From assembly GCF_000526515.1 (NCBI RefSeq), contig NZ_JAGF01000001.1:1302001-1366000 (forward strand): 64,000 nt of DNA. Direction: 5' to 3'. A model generated the notes under the pieces. That model was given only the letters and a program-made list of their open reading frames with translations, was not told the DNA's origin and ran no database searches. Made by a program: the position numbers and the translations under genes. The first letter of the stretch is position 1. Every line of letters begins with the position of its first letter. Shown piece by piece: positions 1-11,377 of the stretch. Source of the DNA: Cellulomonas sp. KRMCY2. GTDB taxonomy: Bacteria; Actinomycetota; Actinomycetes; Actinomycetales; Cellulomonadaceae.

Positions 1-304
1 CCTGCGGACCCGACCCGACCAACCGGACCGTCGTGGCGGCACTCAGGGCGACGGTGCGCCGGGCCGTCAGCCACCGGGCGCGCGCCACCGTCCCGGCGAC
101 CGGGTCGATCCACGCCCGCTGCGAAGCCAGCACAGCGATCGCGAGGAGGACCGCGGGGACGAGCGTGTAGGCGGCCCACCGGTTCTCCGGCTGCGTCACG
201 GCGAGGTAGACCACCACGGCCACCGTGACCACGGCAGTGCCGACGAGCCAGCGCCTCGCGGTGCGGTTGGCGAGGCCCGGGACGCGTACGGCGTCGTCAC
301 TCAT
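1..304 (-). CDS. Membrane protein, N-terminal part only
   Basis: Partial gene running off the left edge. The ATG at 304 is preceded by a good ribosome binding site (GGAGGG, about 4 bases away). The visible 101 residues begin MSDDAVRVPGL and hold two hydrophobic stretches, roughly residues 20-36 (VGTAVVTVAVVVYLAV) and 46-60 (LVPAVLLAIAVLAS), separated by a short QPENRW loop, then a basic stretch. This fits a small integral membrane protein. I do not recognise a family. It is divergent from tag. Confidence 0.6.
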   Translation of the reverse strand, partial: MSDDAVRVPGLANRTARRWLVGTAVVTVAVVVYLAVTQPENRWAAYTLVPAVLLAIAVLASQRAWIDPVAGTVARARWLTARRTVALSAATTVRLVGSGPQ

Positions 305-402
305 GTCACCCTCCGGCGGTCGCGCATCTGCCGTAGGTTACCGGCTGAGCCGATCGTGCCGGCCAGGTGGCGGGCTGACGTCGGCGGACGACGGGAGATC
401 GG

Positions 403-990
403 ATGGTCATGCCGGACGGTGTGGACGGCCGCTGCTTCGGGGACGGCGTCGCGATCTACGAGGAGTACCACGACGCCGAGTGGGGCCTCCCGGTGCGCGG
501 CGACCGTGAGCTGTACGAGCGCTTCTGCCTCGAGGCGTTCCAGTCCGGACTCGCCTGGATCACCATCCTGCGCAAGCGGCAGGGCTTCCGGGCGGCCTTC
601 GCCGACTTCGACCCGGAGGCGGTCGCGCGGTTCACCGAGGACGACGTCACGCGGCTGCTCGGGGACGCCGGCATCGTGCGGAACCGGGCCAAGATCGAGG
701 CGACGATCACGAACGCGCGCGCCGTGCTCGGGCTGTGGGACACCGACCGGACGCTGACCGACCTGGTGTGGACCCACGCCCCGGCCCGGCGGGTGCGCGT
801 GCCGCGCGCAGCCACCTTCGCGGACGTGCCGTCGCAGACCGCCGAGTCGCTCGCGCTGGCTCGCGAGCTCAGGTCGGTGGGCTTCCGCTTCGTCGGCCCG
901 ACGACCGCGTACGCAGCCATGCAGGCCTGCGGTCTCGTCGACGACCACCTCGCGACGTGCCCCGCCGTGGCCGCTGAGCACGGCAGCTGA
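403..990 (+). CDS. tag: DNA-3-methyladenine glycosylase I
   Basis: Removes 3-methyladenine from alkylated DNA in base excision repair; cytosolic. The 195-residue protein has the usual length and the Tag hallmarks: an N-terminal Cys (RCFGDG) and YHDAEWG, and near the C-terminus DDHLATC. The Cys, His and HxxxC residues match the zinc-binding set of Tag. The FQSGLAWITILRKR region is also typical. The ATG at 403 follows GGGAGATCGG; ATG 409 is an in-frame alternative. It is a single gene, with the diguanylate cyclase 66 bases downstream on the same strand. Confidence 0.93.
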   Translation: MVMPDGVDGRCFGDGVAIYEEYHDAEWGLPVRGDRELYERFCLEAFQSGLAWITILRKRQGFRAAFADFDPEAVARFTEDDVTRLLGDAGIVRNRAKIEATITNARAVLGLWDTDRTLTDLVWTHAPARRVRVPRAATFADVPSQTAESLALARELRSVGFRFVGPTTAYAAMQACGLVDDHLATCPAVAAEHGS

Positions 991-1056
991 CCTGCGGTCT
1001 CATCCTGCCGGCCGACCCCGTTGTGCGGGTCGTTCGGCAGGTGTCAGACTCGAACC

Positions 1057-3873
1057 ATGAGCAAGGCCCCGCGGGTCCCGGGGCCGGTTACGCACAGGGG
1101 GACGGCCGGCGTGGATCCGTTCCGTGTCCTTGCCGAGCACTCCATGGACATCACGTTCCACACGATCGGCGGGGTGCTCGAGTGGGTCTCACCGACCGTG
1201 GAGGAGACCCTCGGGTGGAAACCTGAGGAGCTGGTCGGCCGGACCACCGTGCACCTGTGGCATCCGGCGGACCGCGCGGGCGCGGTGGCGCTGCTCGATC
1301 AGGTGCACGCCGGTCGACCCGGACGTGCCGTGTTCCGGATCCGGGCCAAGAGCGGCCGCTACGTCGGGATCGAGACGTCGCTGCAGCCGTTCGTCGAGGC
1401 GGACGGCACGGTCGGTGCGGTCGGGTCGATGCGGGACATGACCGCGCAGATCGCGCTGGAGGCGGCCCGCGCGGAGGCCGAGGAGCGGTTCCGGCTCACG
1501 ATGGAGCACGCGCCGATCGGGCTGTGCCTCGTGTCCCCCGAGGGGCGCTTCCTGCTCGTGAACCCCGCCCTGTGCCAGATACTCGGCCGTGACACCCAGC
1601 GACTGCTGTCGTCGACCTGGCAGGAGCTGACGCACCCGGACGACCTGACGGTCGACGCCGGCCTGATCGACGACGTCGCCGCGGGCCGGGTCCAGTCCTA
1701 CCAGCTGCGCAAGCGCTACCTCAGGCCCGACGGGTCGGTCGTGTGGGGCGACCTGTCCGTGGCGTGCGTGCGCGACAACGACGGCGTCCCGCGGTACTTC
1801 ATCTCGCAGATCGTCAACGCGACCGAACGGGTTCGGGCCGAGCAGGCCCTCGCCCGCCGCGAAGCCGACCTGCGAGCGATGGCGGAGGGCTCGGCGGACA
1901 TCCTGGTCCGGACCGGCCCGGACCGGGAGATCAACTACGTCTCGTCCGCGGTCACCAGGGTCCTCGGCTGGGAACCTGCCGAGCTGCTGGGCGCGAGCTC
2001 GGCGACCCTGTGGCACCCGGAGGACGCGGCACCTGCCGAGGCGAACGTGGCGCTCGCCCGCTCCGGTGTGATCGCGCCGTTCCGCGCTCGGGCGCGCTGC
2101 AAGGACGGCACCTATCGGTGGATCGGGGCCCGTGTCACCCCGCTCGGCGGACCGGACCTGCCCTTCGGGTTCGTCTCGGTCCTGCGCGACGAGCACGAGC
2201 TCGTCCTGCACGAGCGGGCGCTGGCGGAGTCGGAGCAGCACCTGCGCTCGCTCGTGAGCGCATCTGCGGAGGCCCTGTTCGAGTCGGGTCCGGACCACCG
2301 GGTGACATGGGTGTCGCCCGCGGTGACGGCGATCCTCGGGTGGGCGCCGGGCGAGCTCGTCGGCACCGAGATGTCCGACCTCGTGCATCCCGACGACCGG
2401 GCGGAGGTCGAGACGCTGATCGCCGAGATGTACGCCGGCCTCGAGCCGCTCGAGCCCACCGGGCGACGCCTCACCGTGCGGATGCGCACCGAGGCGGGCT
2501 CCTACCGCTGGGTCTCCGCATGGGGCCAGCCGATGGTCGACGAGTCGGGTTCGTTGATCCGGGTCGTGGCCGGTCTGCAGGACATCGACGAGCTCGTCAC
2601 GACCCGGGAGCGGCTGCGGGCCACGTTGGACACGGAGTTCGACCCGCACGTGGTCCTGGCGGCGATCCGCGACGACGACGGACGCATCGTGGACTTCACC
2701 TACGTGGAGACGAACCCGGCGGCCTGCCAGTACAACGGCATCGCGCGCGACGACCTCCTCGGGGCTCGCCTGCTCGAGGTGCAGCCCGGGCACGCGAGCC
2801 CCGAGGTGATGGACCTGTACCGGCACGTCGTGGAGTCCGGTGAGCCGCTGAGGCTTGACGACATCGCCTACGAGCAGGAGCTCAAGGGCGGCCAGACGCG
2901 TCGCTACGACGTCCAGGCCGCGCGCATCGGCGACGGCCTGTCGTACACCTGGCGGGACGTCACCGAGCGGCATGCGACGACCGAGGCCCTCGCGGCCTCG
3001 GAGGAGATGCACCGGCTGCTCGCCGACAACCTGTCCGACGTCGTCGTGCACCTGCGCGACGGGGTCGTCCTGTGGGTCACGCCCTCGTTGACGACCACGA
3101 TGGGCTGGCCGCCGCAGGACTGGCTCGGCCACGCCGTCACCGAGTTCGCCCACCCGGACGACCGAGCGGACGCCGAGGCGGCCACGGCCGCCGTCGGCAC
3201 CGGAGAGGTCCAGCACCTCCGGCTCCGGCTCCAGGCCAAGAACCTCGACCACCACTGGGTCCAGGGCCATGCGAAGCCCTTCTACGACAGGTCCGGCAGC
3301 CAGGACGGCGTCGTCATCTCCTTCCGCGTCGCCGACGTGGAGGTCGCTGCCGAGGCCGCGCTCGAGAACCGGGCGCGGTCCGACGCCCTGACCGGCATGA
3401 TGAACCGCCACGAGGTGCTCGAACGCGTCGCGGCGATGACGAGCCACCCGCGCCGCACCGGGGACGAGGCCGCCGTGCTGTTCGGCGACATCGACGGGTT
3501 CAAGGAGGTCAACGACGAGTACGGCCACTCGGCCGGGGACGACGTCCTGCAGACCATGGCCGCACGCGTCGGCGCCTGCCTGCGCGCCGGGGACATCGCC
3601 GCACGGATCGGCGGCGACGAGCTGCTCGTGCTGCTCGACGGCGTGCACGACCTCGCCGACGCGGTCAGGATCGCCGATACGATCCGCCGAGCCGTCTCGG
3701 CACCGATCCCGACCGCCGAGCGGCAGCTCGTGGTGACGCTCAGCATCGGTGTGACCCTCGCCGTCCCGGGGGAGAGCGTCGACGCGATGATCGCCCGCGC
3801 GGACCAGGCGATGTACCGGGCCAAGCAGGCCGGCGGCGACCGCGTCATGTCGAAGGCGGCGGACGCCGTCTGA
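1057..3873 (+). CDS. Diguanylate cyclase with six PAS domains
   Basis: Predicted to make cyclic-di-GMP in response to several ligands or redox signals. The 938 residues contain six PAS-like units at about 19-128, 142-258, 268-378, 392-511, 517-638 and 649-763, several with the NPALCQ/WVSPAV and LGWxPxELxG pattern, then a GGDEF domain from about 772. The active-site signature is RIGGDEL (about 852-856). An RxxD inhibitory site (RAGD) lies exactly five residues before it, so product inhibition is expected. No EAL domain or membrane segment is seen, so a soluble enzyme is likely. ATG 1057 is chosen because the upstream extension is not protein-like. It may supply the ligand of the c-di-GMP riboswitch at 21.0 kb (inference). 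Confidence 0.9.
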   Translation: MSKAPRVPGPVTHRGTAGVDPFRVLAEHSMDITFHTIGGVLEWVSPTVEETLGWKPEELVGRTTVHLWHPADRAGAVALLDQVHAGRPGRAVFRIRAKSGRYVGIETSLQPFVEADGTVGAVGSMRDMTAQIALEAARAEAEERFRLTMEHAPIGLCLVSPEGRFLLVNPALCQILGRDTQRLLSSTWQELTHPDDLTVDAGLIDDVAAGRVQSYQLRKRYLRPDGSVVWGDLSVACVRDNDGVPRYFISQIVNATERVRAEQALARREADLRAMAEGSADILVRTGPDREINYVSSAVTRVLGWEPAELLGASSATLWHPEDAAPAEANVALARSGVIAPFRARARCKDGTYRWIGARVTPLGGPDLPFGFVSVLRDEHELVLHERALAESEQHLRSLVSASAEALFESGPDHRVTWVSPAVTAILGWAPGELVGTEMSDLVHPDDRAEVETLIAEMYAGLEPLEPTGRRLTVRMRTEAGSYRWVSAWGQPMVDESGSLIRVVAGLQDIDELVTTRERLRATLDTEFDPHVVLAAIRDDDGRIVDFTYVETNPAACQYNGIARDDLLGARLLEVQPGHASPEVMDLYRHVVESGEPLRLDDIAYEQELKGGQTRRYDVQAARIGDGLSYTWRDVTERHATTEALAASEEMHRLLADNLSDVVVHLRDGVVLWVTPSLTTTMGWPPQDWLGHAVTEFAHPDDRADAEAATAAVGTGEVQHLRLRLQAKNLDHHWVQGHAKPFYDRSGSQDGVVISFRVADVEVAAEAALENRARSDALTGMMNRHEVLERVAAMTSHPRRTGDEAAVLFGDIDGFKEVNDEYGHSAGDDVLQTMAARVGACLRAGDIAARIGGDELLVLLDGVHDLADAVRIADTIRRAVSAPIPTAERQLVVTLSIGVTLAVPGESVDAMIARADQAMYRAKQAGGDRVMSKAADAV

Positions 3874-3875
3874 CG

Positions 3876-4319
3876 TCAGGGCGACGGCTCGGGCTCGACG
3901 GCCTGTGCAGCGAGTGCGGCGACGATCGGCACGTCCGGATCGAGCCACGGCACGCTCAGCCAGTCCCCGACCGGCAACCAGCGCAGCTCGTCGTGCTCGA
4001 CCAGGGGCACCGGTGTGCCGCTGACGATCGTGGCCGGCCACAGCCGAAGGACATAGCGGTCGGAGATGCGCCAGGTCCCGGCATCCGGTCCGGCGAGCTC
4101 GGGACCGAGGGCGATCGTGACGCCCAGCTCCTCGCGGATCTCGCGGTGCAGGGCCTCGACGGGCGTCTCGCCCGGATCGACCTTGCCGCCCGGGAACTCC
4201 CACCGCCCGGCCAGGTCCACCGGCGTGTGCCGGCGGGCTGCGAGCAGCAGGTGCGGTGCGTGGAGGTCGTCGACGATCGCCGCAGCGACGACGAGGACAG
4301 GTGCGTCAGCGCGGGACAC
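3876..4319 (-). CDS. Nudix hydrolase, MutT-like
   Basis: 147 residues. The Nudix box [23 protein letters not shown] is complete (Gx5Ex7REUxEExGU), with the GRWEFPGGK lead-in typical of MutT and CTP/8-oxo-dGTP pyrophosphatases. Likely hydrolyses an oxidised or non-canonical NTP to NMP and pyrophosphate. The GTG start at 4319 has only a weak ribosome binding site. The stop is two bases from the stop of the convergent diguanylate cyclase gene. Exact substrate cannot be told from sequence. Confidence 0.88.
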   Translation of the reverse strand: MSRADAPVLVVAAAIVDDLHAPHLLLAARRHTPVDLAGRWEFPGGKVDPGETPVEALHREIREELGVTIALGPELAGPDAGTWRISDRYVLRLWPATIVSGTPVPLVEHDELRWLPVGDWLSVPWLDPDVPIVAALAAQAVEPEPSP

Positions 4320-4364
4320 GGGCGAGACGTCGTGCCGGCATCGGAGCGGTGCGGACCGGAGCGG

Positions 4365-4934
4365 TCATGAGGGCAGGTGCCAGGTGCCGCGAGCCACCTC
4401 GGCGACCTGCCGGGCGATCTCGGCCGGCGCCTCGCCGGGGCTCCGGCCGCTGAGCAGTGCCCGGACCCCGGACGGACCGGTGACCAGGAGGTAGAGGTCG
4501 ACGACGCGGCCGGCTCGGGCCTCGGCGACCACGAGCCGGTTGAGGCGGCAGCGCTCCTCGCGCCGGGAGAGCTGGCAGTCGCGCCGCGTGATGTGACCGA
4601 TGCCGTGGCGCGGGCCGAACGTGCGGGACAGGTTCCTGGAGGCACCGACGTACCGCACGACGCCCTGCTGGACCAGGGCGAAGACCCCTGGGGCTTCGGG
4701 CAGGGGGTGCTCCGTCTCGATCCGCCCGAAGGGCCCGAGGGCCCATGCGGGGTAACGCTGCTCGACTGCGGCCATGCCTGCGAGCGGGGAGTGGGTCAGG
4801 ACCTCGCCGTCCGCGTCGCGCTCGACGAACAGGCGGCCGGCGAAGTTCAGGACGTGGCGGGCCAGGACGACATGGTCCGGTGCCCAGTGCTCGTCGGGCG
4901 ACTGCCGCACGACCGGACGATCCACGCGCACCAC
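4365..4934 (-). CDS. GIY-YIG-like protein of unknown role
   Basis: 189 residues from a GTG at 4934. The central part (about residues 80-150) reads GVFALVQQGVVRYVGASRNLSRTFG, then an Arg/Cys-rich segment and a short hydrophobic DLYLLVT strand. It resembles a GIY-YIG fold in which the GIY and YIG motifs are GVF and YVG. Such domains cut DNA or are inactive relatives. The N-terminal 60 residues are not recognised. It lies 45 bases upstream of the Nudix gene on the same strand and may be cotranscribed with it. The family call is from motif reading only. Confidence 0.5.
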   Translation of the reverse strand: MVRVDRPVVRQSPDEHWAPDHVVLARHVLNFAGRLFVERDADGEVLTHSPLAGMAAVEQRYPAWALGPFGRIETEHPLPEAPGVFALVQQGVVRYVGASRNLSRTFGPRHGIGHITRRDCQLSRREERCRLNRLVVAEARAGRVVDLYLLVTGPSGVRALLSGRSPGEAPAEIARQVAEVARGTWHLPS

Positions 4935-5014
4935 CCTCGACCGGGGCCCGGAAGGGCCAGAGCATCAGTGCTCCGACACTACCGGCGGTTCGAGGTCGGA
5001 CCAGCCGCTGATCA

Positions 5015-5037
5015 CCCCGACAGCAGCACTGTCGGGG
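5015..5037 (-). terminator. Hairpin terminator after the LuxR-type gene
   Basis: Perfect inverted repeat: 9-bp arms CCCCGACAG (5015-5023) and CTGTCGGGG (5029-5037) around a 5-base loop. It starts 6 bases past the stop of the 5044-5286 gene. There is no T-run, which is usual for actinobacterial hairpin terminators. Confidence 0.7.
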
Positions 5038-5043
5038 CGGTGG

Positions 5044-5286
5044 TCAGGAGGCGCGCAGACCGTACTCACGGGCGAAGGCGACGGCGTCGGCACGGGTGGA
5101 GACACCGAGCTTCTTGTAGACGCTGCGAACCTGGGACTTGACCGTGTTGCGCGTGACGAACAGCTTCGTCGCGATCTCCTCGAGGGTGACGTCCTCGTCC
5201 AGGTTGGACAGGATGACGCGCTCGCGGCGGGTCAGGGGCTCGGCGTCGCGCTGGTTGGGGACGGCGCGCAGTTCCATGATCGTCAT
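5044..5286 (-). CDS. Single-domain LuxR-type HTH regulator
   Basis: 80 residues consisting almost only of a LuxR/GerE helix-turn-helix: LTRRERVILSNLDEDVT, then EEIATKLFVTRNTVKSQVRSVYKKLGV with the recognition helix TRNTVKSQVRSVYKKL. No receiver or ligand-binding domain precedes it. The ATG at 5286 is fixed by GGAGG 6 bases upstream; longer readings on this strand run back through gcvH and are not real. Such stand-alone domains bind DNA as dimers; target unknown. Its own upstream region has paired direct repeats and a palindrome, suggesting autoregulation. Confidence 0.85.
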   Translation of the reverse strand: MTIMELRAVPNQRDAEPLTRRERVILSNLDEDVTLEEIATKLFVTRNTVKSQVRSVYKKLGVSTRADAVAFAREYGLRAS

Positions 5287-5356
5287 GTCGACCTCCAGGG
5301 GGTCACGGTGCGGGGGAGCACCGCTGTAGCGGGTTACACCTGGAGAGAGTGCGGAC

Positions 5357-5389
5357 TTCACCCCCGATGACGCGGTTTTCACCCCCGAT
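5357..5389 (-). promoter_or_regulatory. Paired 12-bp direct repeats upstream of the LuxR-type gene
   Basis: TTCACCCCCGAT occurs at 5357-5368 and again at 5378-5389, exactly 21 bp (two helical turns) apart, about 70-100 bases upstream of the start at 5286. On the minus strand a weak promoter (GTGAAG, 17 bases, TGTAAC) would overlap the proximal repeat. This spacing suits a dimeric HTH protein. Confidence 0.5.
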
Positions 5390-5465
5390 TCGTGCGTCGT
5401 GCGCTTGCGAGGTCGGGCAGGGCGCGGTAGCGGGCCCGATTGTTGGCGTTCTCGCAGGTCAGCGC

Positions 5466-5480
5466 GTGACAAGCTGTCAC
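5466..5480. promoter_or_regulatory. Palindromic operator-like site
   Basis: Perfect palindrome GTGACA-AGC-TGTCAC between the gcvH terminator and the LuxR-type gene. It has the shape of a repressor or activator site. No bound protein can be named. Confidence 0.35.
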
Positions 5481-5483
5481 CAC

Positions 5484-5506
5484 AACGGGTGAACGCATCA
5501 CCCGTT
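5484..5506 (-). terminator. Terminator of the gcvPTH operon
   Basis: Perfect 9-bp inverted repeat AACGGGTGA / TCACCCGTT around ACGCA, 77 bases past the gcvH stop on the minus strand. No T-run. It separates gcvH from the LuxR-type gene. Confidence 0.6.
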
Positions 5507-5582
5507 CGGCCTAGCGCGATCCGGGGACCGAGGGCGTCGGCGGTCCGGGTCCGGCGTCCCCGAACCCCCGGGGAGTGCCCGC

Positions 5583-5951
5583 TCAGCCCTCGACGAGGTT
5601 GGCGTACTCCGCCGGGCTGAGCAGCGGGCCGGTCGCGACGACCGAGATCCGCAGCAACCACCCGCGGCCGTACGGGTCGGAGTTGACCAGGGCAGGGTCG
5701 TCGACCGCGTCCTGGTTGACCTCGACGATGCTCCCGGTCACCGGGGAGTAGATCTCCGAGACGGACTTGGTCGACTCCACCTCGCCGCACACCGCACCGG
5801 CGGTCACCTGGGTGCCGACCTCCGGCAGCTCGAGGTAGACGATGTCCCCGAGGGCCTCGGCCGCCGTCGCGGTGATGCCCACGGTCGCGGGGTCGCCCGC
5901 CGTCATCCACTCGTGCTCGGCGGTGTACTGCAGGTCGGTCGGGATGCTCAC
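5583..5951 (-). CDS. gcvH: Glycine cleavage system H protein
   Basis: 122-residue lipoyl carrier that shuttles the aminomethyl group between GcvP, GcvT and lipoamide dehydrogenase. The lipoylation site is Lys62 in EVESTKSVSEIYSPVTG, in the standard place. HEWM near the N-terminus and the C-terminal GRGWLLRI strand are also typical. It is the last gene of gcvPTH, 98 bases after gcvT. Lipoamide dehydrogenase is not in the window. Confidence 0.96.
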   Translation of the reverse strand: MSIPTDLQYTAEHEWMTAGDPATVGITATAAEALGDIVYLELPEVGTQVTAGAVCGEVESTKSVSEIYSPVTGSIVEVNQDAVDDPALVNSDPYGRGWLLRISVVATGPLLSPAEYANLVEG

Positions 5952-6049
5952 GACGGTCTCCTCGGCTGGTCATGCACGGGCGGGCTCGGGCTTGCTCACG
6001 GTCAGGCTCCTGGACGGTCACGGCGGCCGGCGGTCCGGCCGGCTCCCGC

Positions 6050-7263
6050 TCAGGTGGTCGTGGGACGACGGTAGAAGGGAAGTGGCACGACGCGCACCGG
6101 TTCGGGCCGGCCGCGGACGTCGACCGCGAGCTCGGTTCCCGCCCCGCAGACCTCCGGCGTGACGTAGGCCATCGCGATCGGGTGCCCGAGGGTCGGCGAC
6201 GGCGCACCGGAGGTCACGTACCCGACGACCGCCTCACCACCTTCCGTCAGGACCCGGTAGCCGTGCCGCGCGGCACGGCGCGTCAGGCCCTCGAGGCCGA
6301 CCAGCACGCGGGCGGGCTCCGAGCCGGCCCGGGCGGCCAGCGGGCCACGTCCGACGAACGGCAGCGGCGTACCGTCCGCGGTGACCTTGTCGAGCTTGAC
6401 GACGCGCCCGAGGCCGGCCTCGTACGGGGTCGTCGTGCGGTCCAGCTCGTTGCCGTACAACGGCATGCCGGCCTCGAGGCGGAGGCTGTCGCGGCAGGCC
6501 AGGCCGGCCGGGACCAGGCCGGCCGGTGCGCCCGCCGCGAGCACGGTCCGCCACAGCGCAGCGGCCTGCTCGGCCGGCACGAAGAGCTCGAAGCCGTCCT
6601 CGCCGGTGTACCCCGTCCGGGCCAGCATCGCCTCGACGGTCCCCCCGCGGGTGTCGTCCGGAGCGCCGGTGCCGTCCGACCTGACGTATGCCGTCGTGCA
6701 CGCGTAGTACCGGAGGCCGACGACGGCCTCCCGCTCGGCCGGGTCGGCGACCAGCCCCGCGACGATGCCCTGCGCGGCCGGCCCCTGCACGGCGACCAGC
6801 GCCGTGCCGACCGACTCGTCGGCCACGTCGACGTCCGGCCCGGTGCACCGCTCGTGCAGTGCGGCCAGGACGACGGCGACGTTGGCGGCGTTGGCGACGA
6901 CCAGGTAGTCCTGCTCGCCGGGCCGGTACACGACGAGGTCGTCGATGACACCGCCGTCCTCCTGGCAGATCATCGTGTACCGCGCCCGGCCGACCGCGAG
7001 CGCCGAGAGGTTGCCGACCAGGGCGCCGTCGAGGGCGGCACCGGCACGCGGACCGGTCAGCCGGATCTCGCCCATGTGGGACAGGTCGAACAGGCCGGCC
7101 GCCGTGCGCACCGCGTGGTGCTCGGCGAGGTCGGAGGTGTACCGCAGCGGCATCGACCAGCCTGCGAACGGCGTCATCGTCGCACCGAGGGCCAGGTGCT
7201 CCGCGTGCAACGGACCCGGCCGGCCGGCCTCGGCCTGGGCGGGCTCGACGGGCAGGTTCTCGG

Positions 7264-7267
<4 letters not shown>
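6050..7267 (-). CDS. gcvT: Glycine cleavage system T protein (aminomethyltransferase)
   Basis: 405 residues. Transfers the methylene carbon of glycine from lipoyl-GcvH to tetrahydrofolate and releases ammonia. The N-terminal half shows [20 protein letters not shown] and the [15 protein letters not shown] folate-site region; [11 protein letters not shown] and the C-terminal [21 protein letters not shown] are also typical. ATG 7267 follows CGAGGAG and overlaps the gcvP stop (ATGA), so the two are translationally coupled. A longer reading from 7297 would enter gcvP and is rejected. Confidence 0.95.
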
Positions 7268-10095
<2,828 letters not shown>

Positions 10096-10145
10096 GGGCG
10101 GCTCCGAGGACGGGCCCGGCGCGCGCCGGACGAGGACTGAGGCCT

Positions 10146-10366
10146 CCCCGTTCTGTCCTCAGGGGCGCGCGCCCCGACCTGAGAGTTTGGCCGGTCCGCC
10201 GTCGTCGGGACGAGAGCGGTCCGGCGTGCACCGTCGGTGGACCACCCGTGGGCGGTCGCTTTCCAGAATTGCCTTGCCGCGGCGGTACGGGGGCCTGAGA
10301 GATTCCCGGGGAGGGTTTGCTCCTTCGGCGCCCCGGTCATGACGACCGGGGGCTCTCCCGCCGCAG
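10146..10366 (-). ncRNA. Tandem glycine riboswitch upstream of gcvP
   Basis: Read on the minus strand, two glycine aptamers lie in a row. The first has GGGAGAG, GCCGAAGGAGCAA and the closing AATCTCTCAGG. The second has GGCAAGGCAA, TCTGGAAAGCG, ACCGACGG and the closing AAACTCTCAGG, followed by GACAGA and a G-rich tail. These are the conserved blocks of the glycine riboswitch. It ends about 50 bases before the gcvP start, so binding of glycine should turn on the degradation operon. Boundaries are approximate. Confidence 0.93.
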
Positions 10367-10462
10367 CTCGAGCAGCACGTGTTCGGTTGTGGGGTACGAC
10401 TACGGATCGAGCCGAGCATAGGGCCCCGCAGCGCCCGGCCCTTCGCAGTCTCGGTCCTCGGA

Positions 10463-10642
10463 TCAGGCCGTGGTCTCGTCGATGACGTCGGAACCGGCCG
10501 CGTCGGACTTGATCCGCTCGATCGCCTTGATCGCTGACGCCTTGGCGGAGTAGCCCTCGCTGGCTGCCAGGACATTGCCGTTGGTCGCCACGATGCGGAA
10601 GCGGAACTCCCCGGCCTTGTCCTTGTAGATCGTGAACTTCAT
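10463..10642 (-). CDS. YegP-like (DUF1508) small protein
   Basis: 59 residues starting MKFTIYKDKAGEFRFRIVATNGNVLAASEGYSAK, then a short helix ending in Asp/Ala. This is the single-repeat YegP/DUF1508 fold (beta strands with the RFRI-NGNVLAASEGY pattern). Function in the family is unknown; some members are linked to stress. ATG 10642 is preceded by AAGGGAG 6-10 bases away. It stands alone between the glycine riboswitch and the phosphatase gene. Confidence 0.85.
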   Translation of the reverse strand: MKFTIYKDKAGEFRFRIVATNGNVLAASEGYSAKASAIKAIERIKSDAAGSDVIDETTA

Positions 10643-10746
10643 GGCATCTCCCTTTCCGGCGCCGCCGCGCCGTCGCGGCGGTTGCTGCCAGTCTCGCGGT
10701 GCGGCCGGTGCGACGGAAGGGCCGGACGTGCGAACCTGCGCGCGGG

Positions 10747-11256
10747 TCAGTCCCGCTGCAGCACCGCGCGCACGTACCCGACGATCCCGTCGACGGCCGC
10801 CTCGATCTCGGCCAGGGTGGCCAGGAAGCCCGCCTCGTCGCCGTACCAGGGGTCGTCGACGTCGAGCAGGTGCTCGGGACCTTCGGTCGGCGCGGTCGGG
10901 TCGAAGCTGCGCAGCATCACGACCCGGGCGGCGAGAGCGGCGTCGCCGTGGGCCATCGCGCGCAACGCATGGGCGTGGTGCGCGGTCATCGCGAGCACGA
11001 GGTCACGCGCGGGCAGGTCGACCGGGGTCACCTGCCGGGCCCGGTGCACCGGGACGGGGTAGCCATGGGCGGCCAGCACCCGCTGCGCCCGTCGGTCGAT
11101 CGGCCGGCCGTGCTCCTCCCCGCTGATCCCGGTCGAGTCGACCAGGACGTCCGACAGGCCGGCCTGCGCGAACCGCGCCCGGAGCACGACCTCGGCCATC
11201 GGGGAGCGGCAGATGTTCCCCGTGCAGACGGTCATCACGCGATAGGGGGCGGTCAC
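10747..11256 (-). CDS. Low-molecular-weight protein-tyrosine phosphatase
   Basis: 169 residues with the P-loop VCTGNICRSPMAE (nucleophile Cys11, Arg17) at the N-terminus and the general-acid loop DVDDPWYGD near residue 133. Both are diagnostic. Removes phosphate from phosphotyrosine or small phosphoesters; some relatives act on protein-arginine phosphate. Single gene on the minus strand. Partner kinase not visible. Confidence 0.92.
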   Translation of the reverse strand: MTAPYRVMTVCTGNICRSPMAEVVLRARFAQAGLSDVLVDSTGISGEEHGRPIDRRAQRVLAAHGYPVPVHRARQVTPVDLPARDLVLAMTAHHAHALRAMAHGDAALAARVVMLRSFDPTAPTEGPEHLLDVDDPWYGDEAGFLATLAEIEAAVDGIVGYVRAVLQRD

Positions 11257-11377
11257 ACCGCCATTGTCGCCGGTCGGGCGCGGCGGCCCGGCGGCCGGGT
11301 GCGGTGACCGGCGCCCCGGTCACCGGCGTCGGGGTGACCGGCCTCGGGGTGACCGGCGTCGCCCTAGAGTTGCGCCC

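Noticed and set aside
301-981. Long minus-strand reading frame opposite tag
   Set aside because: Arg/His/Val-rich shadow of a GC-rich gene; tag on the other strand has a clear family, zinc motif and ribosome binding site.
1189-4203. 1004-codon open frame opposite the diguanylate cyclase
   Set aside because: No domain, Arg/Asp/Val-rich composition typical of an antisense frame in high-GC DNA; it also crosses into the Nudix gene.
5287-6207. Upstream extension of the LuxR-type gene to 6207
   Set aside because: Runs through gcvH out of frame; the real start at 5286 has a strong ribosome binding site.
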